Positions 5,497 to 10,307 are shown, numbered from the stretch's first letter. The stretch: DNA of 10,875 bases from an uncultured Bacilli bacterium (GCA_934097255.1 CAKONT010000025.1:1-10875), one strand, 5' to 3'. Translations and numbers: made by a program. The notes: generated from the sequence alone by a model not told the origin.

Positions 5497-5720
5497 GTAT
5501 ATTTGGTTTTATTGTTGTTTCAGTTCTTATGCTTATATTTCATTATTTGATAATAAAGTTTGAGATTAAGTCAAATACTGATTTATTTTATGCTTTATAT
5601 TATTCAGATATAAATCGTATTTTAATAAAGTATGATAAAAAAAGATGTAAGAAGATTTTTAAAGACGAATTAAAAGAATTTAATATAGAGTTTATTGATA
5701 AGGATGATGTTGTTTCATGA
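5493..5720 (+). CDS. Small membrane protein next to Zot (75 residues)
   Basis: An N-terminal membrane helix (about 3-22: IFGFIVVSVLMLIFHYLII) leads to a charged cytoplasmic domain with many Lys, Asp and Glu residues (YDKKRCKKIFKDELKEFN). It has a perfect AAAGGAGG ribosome binding site, and its stop overlaps the Zot start by 4 bases. Because the Zot protein downstream has no membrane helix of its own, this tightly coupled protein is a reasonable candidate for its membrane partner. That is an inference from gene order only. Confidence 0.6.
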   Translation: MSIFGFIVVSVLMLIFHYLIIKFEIKSNTDLFYALYYSDINRILIKYDKKRCKKIFKDELKEFNIEFIDKDDVVS

Positions 5721-6505
5721 GTGTCGTTTTTATTGGTGGAGTTCCTGGATCTGGCAAGACATTATTTGCTACTTATTTAGCTAAAAAGAAATTTAAAAGA
5801 GAGAATTTATTTAAGAAAAATAGAAGAATTAATAATGTTTTTAGTAATTACCCTATTCAGTTATCTAATTATTTTAGTAAGAGAAAGAAATATAAAAAAC
5901 ATGTTGTAAGAGTTTATGATGAAAATGGTAATTTACAGAGAAAAGTTAATTATGTTGATCGTAATGTATACTCAAGAAAAGTATCTATAATGGATTTTAA
6001 TACTTATAAAAGACATATTCCTGATAGTGTATATATTTTTGATGAGTTCCATGCAGTATGTGATTCCTTAGAATATAAAAATTTTCCTAGAAAGATTCAA
6101 AAGACTTTTCAGTTTCATAGACACTTTGGAATAAAAGATATTTATGTAATATGTCAGCACCCGTCTAGATTAGTTAAACAAGTTAGAGTACTTTGTGATG
6201 AATTTTATAAGATAAAGAAATTTATAAAGATCCCTTTTATAGGTATATGTTTATTTAAATATAGTATTTATTATAATTTTGAAGATTATGGTAAAAGTAC
6301 GAAAGTAAAAAAAGAAGAATGTATGTATGATTTTGAAAATAAGATAAGAATATTTAAATATAAAAAAATATTTAAAAGTTATGATACTAAGTATATGAAA
6401 GCATTAGTTGAAGAAGAAAATTATTTCGAGAGTATTCCTTATTCTACTTTAAATTTAACGCTTGATGATATTAAAAATAATTTTGATATGGTTAAAGATA
6501 AATAA
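5717..6505 (+). CDS. zot: Zot / pI-type phage assembly ATPase
   Basis: A 262-residue P-loop protein of the Zot (zonular occludens toxin-like, Ff gene I) family, which drives export and assembly of filamentous phage at the inner membrane. Visible motifs: Walker A GGVPGSGKT at 7-15, Walker B SVYIFDEFH at 104-112, and the family-typical QFHRHFGIKDIYVICQHPSRLVKQVR at about 132-157 (split here around HFG), where Zot proteins often have a T/CQHP motif. The start overlaps the previous stop (ATGA). Unlike Gram-negative pI, no transmembrane segment is visible; the stretch around 169-186 is interrupted by Lys. The C-terminal 70 residues are basic and then acidic. It is the most diagnostic inovirus gene of the window. 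Confidence 0.9.
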   Translation: MSVVFIGGVPGSGKTLFATYLAKKKFKRENLFKKNRRINNVFSNYPIQLSNYFSKRKKYKKHVVRVYDENGNLQRKVNYVDRNVYSRKVSIMDFNTYKRHIPDSVYIFDEFHAVCDSLEYKNFPRKIQKTFQFHRHFGIKDIYVICQHPSRLVKQVRVLCDEFYKIKKFIKIPFIGICLFKYSIYYNFEDYGKSTKVKKEECMYDFENKIRIFKYKKIFKSYDTKYMKALVEEENYFESIPYSTLNLTLDDIKNNFDMVKDK

Positions 6506-6509
6506 GTTA

Positions 6510-6540
6510 GATTGTACGCACGTACCACGTGCGAACAATC
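6510..6540 (+). promoter_or_regulatory. Strong GC-rich hairpin between zot and rep
   Basis: GATTGT (6510-6515) with CGCACGT (6517-6523) pairs with ACGTGCG (6527-6533) and ACAATC (6535-6540): 13 pairs, one A-A mismatch and a loop ACC. It lies just before the rep ribosome binding site (GGAGG, 6550-6554) and 45 bases from the predicted nick hairpin. No T run follows, so it is not an intrinsic terminator. It may be a Rep-binding arm of the replication origin or lower rep translation relative to the operon. Confidence 0.6.
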
Positions 6541-6562
6541 GTTGCTATTGGAGGTTAAAAAA

Positions 6563-7849
6563 ATGAAAACAGAGTTAAATTCTCTGCATGTAGCCCCCCT
6601 CACTAATAGGGGGGTAGTAAATGCAAGTGGTCCTATTTTAAGGCAATTTTTACTTTTTGACTGGATCCAGGTTACAATATTCCCTTTTAAGTCAAAAGAT
6701 ATTGAAAATGTAGATGAGTTTTTTCAAAGAAAAATAGAAGATATATTTCAAGGATCTTCAGATAATGTTAGATTTAATGATTATTATGATATTTTTTGGT
6801 ATTTGTTTAGAATAGATAGAACTAGAGTTTTATTTAATGTTGAAACTCCTATTCGTCCTTATACATTTTGTTATAGTTATAAGAATATTAAAATTCTTGG
6901 CAATGATGAACATCCTGAGTTTGGAGTACATATTCTTCTTTCTGGTACAGCATGTCGTGAGTTCGAAGATTTAGGTTTATCATATGATGAGTTATTTTAT
7001 AAGTTAAAAGATTTTAGACCTCATTATACTAGAATAGACGTAAGCTTTGATGATTATACTGGCGAATATTGGACTTTAGATCGTGTCGCTGATTGTATTA
7101 GAAATGTAGAAGTTGTTACTAGATTTAGAAGTAGTATTCAAATTAAAAAAGAAGATTTAATATCTCTTGATAATATTGGTCATACAATTCAGTTTGGATC
7201 TCGTGCTTCAGATATACAATTTACATTTTATGATAAATTGAAAGAACGTAGATGTAACTCTATATTAGTTGATGAATCAATTACTCATTGGAATCGTTTT
7301 GAAACTAGATTTCGTAATGATAAAGCATTAGCTATAGTTAATCACTATCTTTATTTTAGTGATAAAGTAAATTGTATTGCTACAGTAGATCTTCATATAG
7401 ATTGTGAGTCGTTTAATGATTATGTAAAAAGTATCATTAATAATTATATTTCATTTCGTGTTAGAAGTGCGACTGATAAAACTAGATCTAGATGGTCATA
7501 TCAAAAATGGTGGTCTGATTTCTTAGATAATTGTAAGAAGATTCCTTTCCAGAATCGCCCGATTGAGTATTCAATAACTAAGAAAAAACAATGGATTGAT
7601 AAATCAGTTTCATTTAGTAATTTCTGTGTTTTTATTGCTGATTTACCTGATATAACAAAAGATGAGTTATCAAGTAGATATTTATATAATTTGTTTATGA
7701 CTGGTGCTGAAAAACTTACAAGTAAAGAACTTCAGTATATAAATGAATATAGAGTTAGTAAAGGATTAAATGTCTTTACTTTAGATGAAATAGAATCATA
7801 TGTAGATTCAGTAAAAGAGTTTTTAGTAGTTAAAAATGGAAGTAATTAA
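6563..7849 (+). CDS. rep: Rolling-circle replication initiator, Rep_trans family
   Basis: A 428-residue protein of the Rep_trans family (plasmid pT181 RepC, and ICE relaxases such as NicK of ICEBs1 and Orf20 of Tn916). GGAGG at 6550-6554 sets the start at ATG 6563; an in-frame TTG at 6512 would include the hairpin and is rejected. Motifs in order: N-terminal FDWIQVTI (32-39), SGTACREFE (127-135), metal-site-like RIDVSFDD (157-164), and FGSRASDIQFTFYDK (211-225), where Tyr223 is the likely nicking tyrosine; then HWNRFETRFRN (242-252). The enzyme would nick one strand, attach to the 5' end and start rolling-circle synthesis, replacing gene II of Ff. It is the last gene of the rightward operon. 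A nick-site hairpin lies in its own codons 8-21. Confidence 0.88.
   Translation: MKTELNSLHVAPLTNRGVVNASGPILRQFLLFDWIQVTIFPFKSKDIENVDEFFQRKIEDIFQGSSDNVRFNDYYDIFWYLFRIDRTRVLFNVETPIRPYTFCYSYKNIKILGNDEHPEFGVHILLSGTACREFEDLGLSYDELFYKLKDFRPHYTRIDVSFDDYTGEYWTLDRVADCIRNVEVVTRFRSSIQIKKEDLISLDNIGHTIQFGSRASDIQFTFYDKLKERRCNSILVDESITHWNRFETRFRNDKALAIVNHYLYFSDKVNCIATVDLHIDCESFNDYVKSIINNYISFRVRSATDKTRSRWSYQKWWSDFLDNCKKIPFQNRPIEYSITKKKQWIDKSVSFSNFCVFIADLPDITKDELSSRYLYNLFMTGAEKLTSKELQYINEYRVSKGLNVFTLDEIESYVDSVKEFLVVKNGSN
6585..6625 (+). other. Predicted double-strand origin (Rep nick site) inside the rep coding region
   Basis: CCCCCCT (6594-6600) and AGGGGGG (6608-6614) form a 7-bp perfect GC stem with loop CACTAAT, extended by TGCAT (6585-6589) and ATGCA (6621-6625). 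C6/G6 tracts are extraordinary in this AT-rich DNA. As I recall, Tn916 and ICEBs1 origins have C-tract/G-tract hairpins with CTAACAGGGGGG next to the nick, and pT181 nicks in a CTCTAATAG loop. CACTAATAGGGGGG here fits that pattern, so nicking is expected in the loop near ACT/AATA. In pT181 and ICEBs1 the origin also overlaps the start of the initiator gene. It encodes APLTNRGVV of Rep. Confidence 0.75.
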
Positions 7850-7862
7850 AATTGTCAATTTT

Positions 7863-7887
7863 GATGGAAGAGATTCCATCTTTTTTT
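7863..7887 (+). terminator. Intrinsic terminator of the rightward phage operon
   Basis: GATGGAA (7863-7869) and TTCCATC (7874-7880) form a perfect 7-bp stem with a GAGA tetraloop followed by seven T. It lies 13 bases after the rep stop. Confidence 0.9.
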
Positions 7888-7900
7888 AATTTAAATCCTA

Positions 7901-7978
7901 GACAAATGTTTTTATAAAATTTATTTTTTTATTTTCCCATTATTAATCAATTGACAGGCAAATGTTTTATCAAAAATT
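7901..7978 (+). repeat. Iteron-like direct repeat pair
   Basis: CAAATGTTTT occurs at 7903-7912 and 7959-7968. Each copy follows a GACA-like block and precedes an AT stretch ending in AAAATT (GACAAATGTTTTTATAAAA near 7901; GACAGGCAAATGTTTTATC near 7953). A diverged third version reads on the minus strand at about 8618-8590. They could be binding sites for an initiator or repressor, but are AT-rich and short. Confidence 0.35.
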
Positions 7979-8115
7979 AATATTTACACTAGGCAAAGAC
8001 ATGATATTGTTTCTTCAGCGAGAAGATACAGTTAAGAGCATTCCCCGATATAATCATTTTCGGTCTTGCCTTGGTATTGACATATGTGTTATAATATTGA
8101 AATCAATAGAACAGA
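7971..8115 (+). repeat. Control module around ssb, left copy (inverted repeat L)
   Basis: Reading rightward, L carries the following blocks, in the same order as the minus strand of 8595-8428: CAAAAATTAATATT (7971-7984), ACAC and AGG, CAAAGACATGAT (7994-8005; right copy has CCAAAGACATGAT), AGAAGATACA (8021-8030), AGAGCAT (8035-8041), ATTTTCGGT (8056-8064), GTATTGACAT (8074-8083), ATGTG and TAT, TCAATAGAACAGA (8103-8115). Collinear conserved blocks separated by variable DNA indicate an old inverted duplication kept by selection. Similarity may extend outward to about 7939. Confidence 0.8.
8066..8095 (+). promoter_or_regulatory. Rightward promoter in module L, antisense to ssb
   Basis: TTGCCT (8066-8071), an 18-base spacer and an extended -10 box TGTTATAAT (8087-8095) make a good promoter pointing into the 3' end of the leftward ssb gene. 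Transcription would start near 8102 and run through the whole ssb region as antisense RNA. A conserved TTGACA (8077-8082) sits within the spacer, and the same arrangement is found in module R; it is too close to be a -35 and may be an operator. Confidence 0.5.
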
Positions 8116-8129
8116 TTTAATCTGTTCTA
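8107..8129. repeat. 23-bp palindrome at the end of ssb
   Basis: TAGAACAGATT, one T, then AATCTGTTCTA: 11-bp arms around a single central base, overlapping the ssb stop codon. It can act as the 3' stem of the ssb mRNA (no strong T run follows on the minus strand) or as a 5' stabilising stem of a rightward antisense RNA. Its arm sequence GAACAGA is shared with the hairpin at 8428-8445. Confidence 0.65.
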
Positions 8130-8410
8130 CTTGTTAGAAAACTAATTTTTTCGGCGATTAATATATTACTAAAGGGTATAACGCTCTCGATTCTACCGCT
8201 AATTGCAATAGTATCACCGTTCTTTAGATGTTTCTTAATCAATAGGAAGTTCTTAATGTCTAAGTGTATTATGTAAAAATTAGTTTTTAGTTTTTCGTTC
8301 TCTTTAACCTTTGTACGTACCTCTATAATATGGTCTTTACGACCATATAAATCAGTACAAAGATCATCTGATAGAAAAACTATGTTACCTATGATAGTAA
8401 ACTTATTCAT
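8117..8410 (-). CDS. ssb: Single-stranded DNA binding protein (OB fold)
   Basis: A 97-residue leftward protein. It shows the short-SSB/OB-fold pattern: MNKFTIIGNIVFL start (strand 1), EVRTKVKENEKLKTNFYIIHL (about 31-51, central strands), then LKNGDTIAISGRIES (about 62-76), the typical GD-x-IAI-x-GRI-x-S turn of SSB proteins, and ILIAEKISFL at the end, matching the common last strand. It lacks the acidic C-terminal tail of housekeeping SSB, ending TSRTD. It would coat phage single strands during rolling-circle replication. GGTGA (minus strand 8421-8417) precedes the ATG by 6 bases. It is transcribed against the phage operon from its own promoter, and is flanked by inverted modules L and R. Confidence 0.75.
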   Translation of the reverse strand: MNKFTIIGNIVFLSDDLCTDLYGRKDHIIEVRTKVKENEKLKTNFYIIHLDIKNFLLIKKHLKNGDTIAISGRIESVIPFSNILIAEKISFLTSRTD

Positions 8411-8427
8411 GGACTTTCACCAACCTT

Positions 8428-8451
8428 TCTGTTCTATTGAACAGATTTTTT
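8428..8451 (+). terminator. Possible terminator for a rightward antisense transcript across ssb
   Basis: TCTGTTC (8428-8434), loop TATT, GAACAGA (8439-8445) and six T (8446-8451) form a short intrinsic-terminator shape on the plus strand. With the promoter at 8066-8095 it would define an antisense RNA of about 350 bases covering the full ssb message. On the minus strand the same stem lies in the ssb 5' leader. Confidence 0.4.
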
Positions 8452-8469
8452 AATAGCACATAATGTCAA
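8450..8469 (-). promoter_or_regulatory. ssb promoter in module R
   Basis: On the minus strand, TGCTATTAA is an extended -10 (TATTAA at 8455-8450). TTGACA (8469-8464) is only 8 bases upstream, the same spacing as in module L, so it is probably a conserved operator rather than the -35. The start would lie in the T-rich stretch just before the 8445-8428 stem of the leader. Confidence 0.45.
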
Positions 8470-8482
8470 TACACCGAAAATA

Positions 8483-8507
8483 CTAAAATTTCTTCAAGAA
8501 ATTTTAG
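8483..8507. repeat. 25-bp palindrome in the ssb upstream region
   Basis: CTAAAATTTCTT, one C, AAGAAATTTTAG: perfect 12-bp arms around one central base. It interrupts module R between its AGAGCAT and ATTTTCGGT blocks and has no counterpart in L, so it looks inserted. It could be a binding site for a dimeric repressor of ssb. Confidence 0.7.
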
Positions 8508-8592
8508 ATTAACACTTCTTTGTATGCTCTGGTATTTTTTCGCGTGTATCTTCTTAATCATGTCTTTGGGTTCCTGGTGTCAATATTAATTT

Positions 8593-8622
8593 TTGTAAAG
8601 GTTTGTTAGTCATTTGTATAAT
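8593..8622 (+). promoter_or_regulatory. Rightward promoter leading into the intergenic region before the transposase
   Basis: TTGTAA (8593-8598), an 18-base spacer and a perfect TATAAT (8617-8622). A transcript from about 8629 would run into the three-armed repeat at 8774-8866, whose last arm ends in five T. The 83-codon frame it would cover has no ribosome binding site and ends inside the repeat, so a non-coding RNA or replication primer of about 230 bases is as likely as an mRNA. Confidence 0.35.
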
Positions 8623-8773
8623 CTCAAGAAAATAAAAAAATTTTTAAAATGTTTGTTTAAAGATTTAAATTTTATCTCGAAATATTCAAAATTGAAATCT
8701 GTTTATATGGATGTTGTTCAGATTTTGCAATTTGCAACAATTTTAATTATTAAAAGGGGAGCGATTTTAACTC

Positions 8774-8866
8774 ATCATAAAAACCCACTATGTCAAGAGA
8801 AAAATTTTAATTTTTCTCTTGTTTTTGAAAGCATCTTGCTTTTCTTACATAGTGGGTTTTTGTGAT
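8774..8866. repeat. Three-armed (cloverleaf-like) inverted repeat; candidate packaging signal or single-strand origin
   Basis: An outer stem of 20 pairs (8774-8793 with 8847-8866, one T-G wobble, core AAAACCCACTATGT) encloses two further hairpins without wasted bases: CAAGAGAAAAATT (8794-8806) with 8809-8821, 13 perfect pairs, and GAAAGCA (8827-8833) with TGCTTTT (8837-8843). As single-stranded DNA it would fold into a compact three-way junction. It sits in the largest gene-free part of the phage, where filamentous phages keep the packaging signal and complementary-strand origin. It could also be a terminator-like element or a folded recombination site as in CTX phage. No coding potential is claimed. 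Confidence 0.75.
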
Positions 8867-8871
8867 ATAAT
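8863..8871 (+). promoter_or_regulatory. Extended -10 promoter of the transposase gene
   Basis: TGATATAAT (8863-8871) is an extended -10 box overlapping the last bases of the three-armed repeat. Its weak -35 region (around 8842-8847) lies at the base of the fold, so promoter use may depend on whether the DNA is duplex or folded. A second TATAAT at 8902-8907 is nearer the gene. Confidence 0.45.
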
Positions 8872-8926
8872 TTTGTTCTTCCATTTTAATAGCTAATAAA
8901 TTATAATAAAGCACCAGGAGGAGTTT

Positions 8927-10003
8927 ATGCAGATAGTTAGTTATGTAGAAATATATCACAACTCTAAAAATATTGATTATATTGTTGATAAAAGAGAAGA
9001 AATTGTGAAGCTTAGTTATGATTTGGGAATAAATAAAACAGCCAAGTTTTATCGTACATCTAGGAATACGATAAAAAGATGGCGTAGAAGATATTTGAAA
9101 TCAGGTAGAGCTGGATTATATGATATGTCTAAAAGACCACATAGTAGTCCTAAAAAAGCTTCTGATGATGTGATAAAAAAGATAAAAGATTTAACTAAAG
9201 AGAAAAAGAATAAAAAGTGTTGTATTACATCCACTAAAATATATAAGACACTTCAGTTGAGTGATGAAGTGTCTTACGTTACTTGTAATAGATATGTTAA
9301 TGAAGAATTAGGTAAAAAGAAAAATAGGAAGAAAGGAAAAACAAATGGTGGCGATGTTTCCTGGAAAAGGAAACTTAAACCATTTGAACGTGTGCAGATT
9401 GATGTTAAATATCTTACAGATATTCCGAATTTAAAGCCATACTTTAGAGATAATAATCTCGCGAAGTATGAGTTCACTTTTCGAGATGTATCCACAGGTT
9501 TTGTTATTGTCGCATATGGCAGTGAGAAAAGTGTAACTAACAATGCTATATTTTTAAAAAATATTCTGTACTTATTTTTTAAAAGTATTCCTGCTTTAGA
9601 TCTAAAAACTATTACCGTGCAGACGGACAATGGTTCAGAGAATACTAATCGTAAACGTCATGGTCCATATTGTGGTGAGAATAAAAAAAGTATTGTTACT
9701 TTATTTGTGAATGAGAACTTTAAGGAACATAAAACGATAATACCTGGACATTGTACAGCTCAGAGTGATGTCGAGTCATTTCACTGGACGATTGAGAGGG
9801 AGTGTTTAGGTTGGGATGATATTGTAGATAATGATTCATTATGTTACTATGTAGATAAATTTTTAGAAGAATACAATAATAGAAAAAGGTGGAAGTGTGA
9901 TTATACTCCAATTGAGAAGTGTGAAGAATATTTTGGGTGTAAGATAAAAATCCCGAAAGTTGTGATACTTGATAACTTTTTAGAAAATACCAATTTTTCG
10001 TAG
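8927..10003 (+). CDS. DDE transposase / integrase (rve fold, IS481-like)
   Basis: A 358-residue protein. The N-terminus is a helix-turn-helix of the type found in IS481/IS3-like enzymes (KREEIVKLSYDLGINKTAKF at 22-41, then RNTIKRWRRRY). The retroviral-integrase-like catalytic core has FERVQIDVKYL with Asp159, VQTDNGSEN with Asp234, and QSDVESFHWTIERE with Glu283. The Asp234-Glu283 gap is 48 residues, longer than the usual 35 or so, because of an inserted Cys/Lys-containing segment. AGGAGGAG lies just before the ATG. No inverted repeats hug this gene; the nearest paired ends are those of the whole prophage, so it is likely the phage's integration enzyme rather than an inserted IS. The gene is intact. 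Confidence 0.8.
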   Translation: MQIVSYVEIYHNSKNIDYIVDKREEIVKLSYDLGINKTAKFYRTSRNTIKRWRRRYLKSGRAGLYDMSKRPHSSPKKASDDVIKKIKDLTKEKKNKKCCITSTKIYKTLQLSDEVSYVTCNRYVNEELGKKKNRKKGKTNGGDVSWKRKLKPFERVQIDVKYLTDIPNLKPYFRDNNLAKYEFTFRDVSTGFVIVAYGSEKSVTNNAIFLKNILYLFFKSIPALDLKTITVQTDNGSENTNRKRHGPYCGENKKSIVTLFVNENFKEHKTIIPGHCTAQSDVESFHWTIERECLGWDDIVDNDSLCYYVDKFLEEYNNRKRWKCDYTPIEKCEEYFGCKIKIPKVVILDNFLENTNFS

Positions 10004-10076
10004 GGAATGAAAAAGGGTAGAAAAAATTGGGAATATTTTAGAATAAAATATATTTTCTAAAAAGGTTGTTTTCCCT
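10002..10076 (+). repeat. Nested inverted repeats after the transposase gene
   Basis: ATATTTTA (10033-10040), loop GAA, TAAAATAT (10044-10051) is flanked by AGAAAA (10019-10024) with TTTTCT (10053-10058), and further out by AGGGAA (10002-10007, overlapping the stop codon) with TTCCCT (10071-10076). It could end transposase transcription, although no T run follows. The rest of 10077-10172 shows no gene or other structure I can support. Confidence 0.4.
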
Positions 10077-10172
10077 GGAAAAAGAAACGGACTTAAAGAA
10101 TAGAAACATGTGTTTGATAAATGTGAAAAAGTTGTTTTTGTATGCAAAAAAATAGTTCAAATGTCTTGACAA

Positions 10173-10198
10173 ATTTTAGTAAATTTATTGAAATCGAT
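10173..10198. repeat. Right end repeats of the phage element (attR / right terminal repeat)
   Basis: AGTAAATTTATTGAAAT (10178-10194) is identical to 162-178. TGAAATCGAT (ending at 10198) repeats the bases ending at 161. The reverse complement of 10173-10187 matches 164-178 at 13 of 15 positions. The element therefore ends between about 10188 (transposition model, with a 10-bp target duplication) and 10194 (shared-core recombination model). Confidence 0.6.
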
Positions 10199-10224
10199 TG
10201 ACATTTTTGGTAAAAAAGTATAAT
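10198..10224 (+). promoter_or_regulatory. Promoter of the receiver-like host gene
   Basis: TTGACA (10198-10203) and TATAAT (10219-10224) are both perfect, but only 15 bases apart, shorter than the optimal 17. The -35 starts exactly at the prophage edge, so the insertion sits immediately upstream of, or partly within, this promoter. The 5' leader (10225-10307) contains GATCTT and AAGATC, which can pair, but nothing else recognisable. Confidence 0.5.
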
Positions 10225-10307
10225 ATTTCTTGTATCAGATCTTATGCTTTTAGCTTTTAAACAACTATTTAAAGATCCAACTTTTGGTACAAAATGTGGG
10301 GATAACT

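Larger units (their letters stand above)
8428..8595 (-). repeat. Control module around ssb, right copy (inverted repeat R)
   Basis: Inverted, collinear counterpart of module L. On the minus strand the blocks run from 8595 to 8428: CAAAAATTAATATT (8595-8582), ACAC and AGG, CAAAGACATGAT (8568-8557), AGAAGATACA (8554-8545), AGAGCAT (8530-8524), ATTTTCGGT (8481-8473), GTATTGACAT (8472-8463), ATGTG and TAT, TCAATAGAACAGA (8440-8428). R drives ssb. It is longer than L chiefly because of a 25-bp palindrome (8483-8507) absent from L. Confidence 0.8.
162..10198 (+). mobile_element. Inovirus-type (filamentous phage) prophage of about 10.0 kb
   Basis: The segment carries the hallmark set of a filamentous phage: a tiny membrane-spanning coat protein, a long signal-peptide plus C-terminal-anchor protein (pIII-like), many proteins of 50-110 residues, a Zot/pI-type ATPase with Walker A GGVPGSGKT, and a rolling-circle replication protein with its origin. 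A DDE transposase gene lies at the right edge and no tyrosine or serine integrase is seen. Transposases as integration enzymes are known in Spiroplasma plectroviruses and reported for other inoviruses. Identical short repeats at 162-178 and 10178-10194 bound the element. All main genes are open, so the prophage could be functional. The exact ends are uncertain by about 20 bases. Confidence 0.85.

Noticed and set aside
6512..6562. Upstream TTG start for rep
   Set aside because: It would place the strong GC hairpin in the coding region and lacks a ribosome binding site, whereas ATG 6563 has GGAGG at proper distance.
8107..8129. SOS (LexA) box at the ssb palindromes
   Set aside because: The GAACAGA-type palindromes do not match the Gram-positive consensus CGAAC-N4-GTTCG.
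8614..8865. 83-codon frame starting at TTG 8614 on the plus strand
   Set aside because: No ribosome binding site; its start is part of a TATAAT box region and its last third is dictated by the three-armed inverted repeat.
7850..8926. CRISPR array or tandem-repeat array
   Set aside because: The repeats are inverted or paired, not regularly spaced direct repeats with unique spacers.
9049..9911. Three minus-strand frames (61, 118 and 63 codons) opposite the transposase
   Set aside because: They lie within a gene with intact catalytic motifs and have no plausible starts of their own.
162..10003. Secretin (pIV) or tyrosine/serine integrase gene
   Set aside because: Looked for in all large frames; none shows secretin or recombinase motifs. 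Absence of a secretin fits a single-membrane host.
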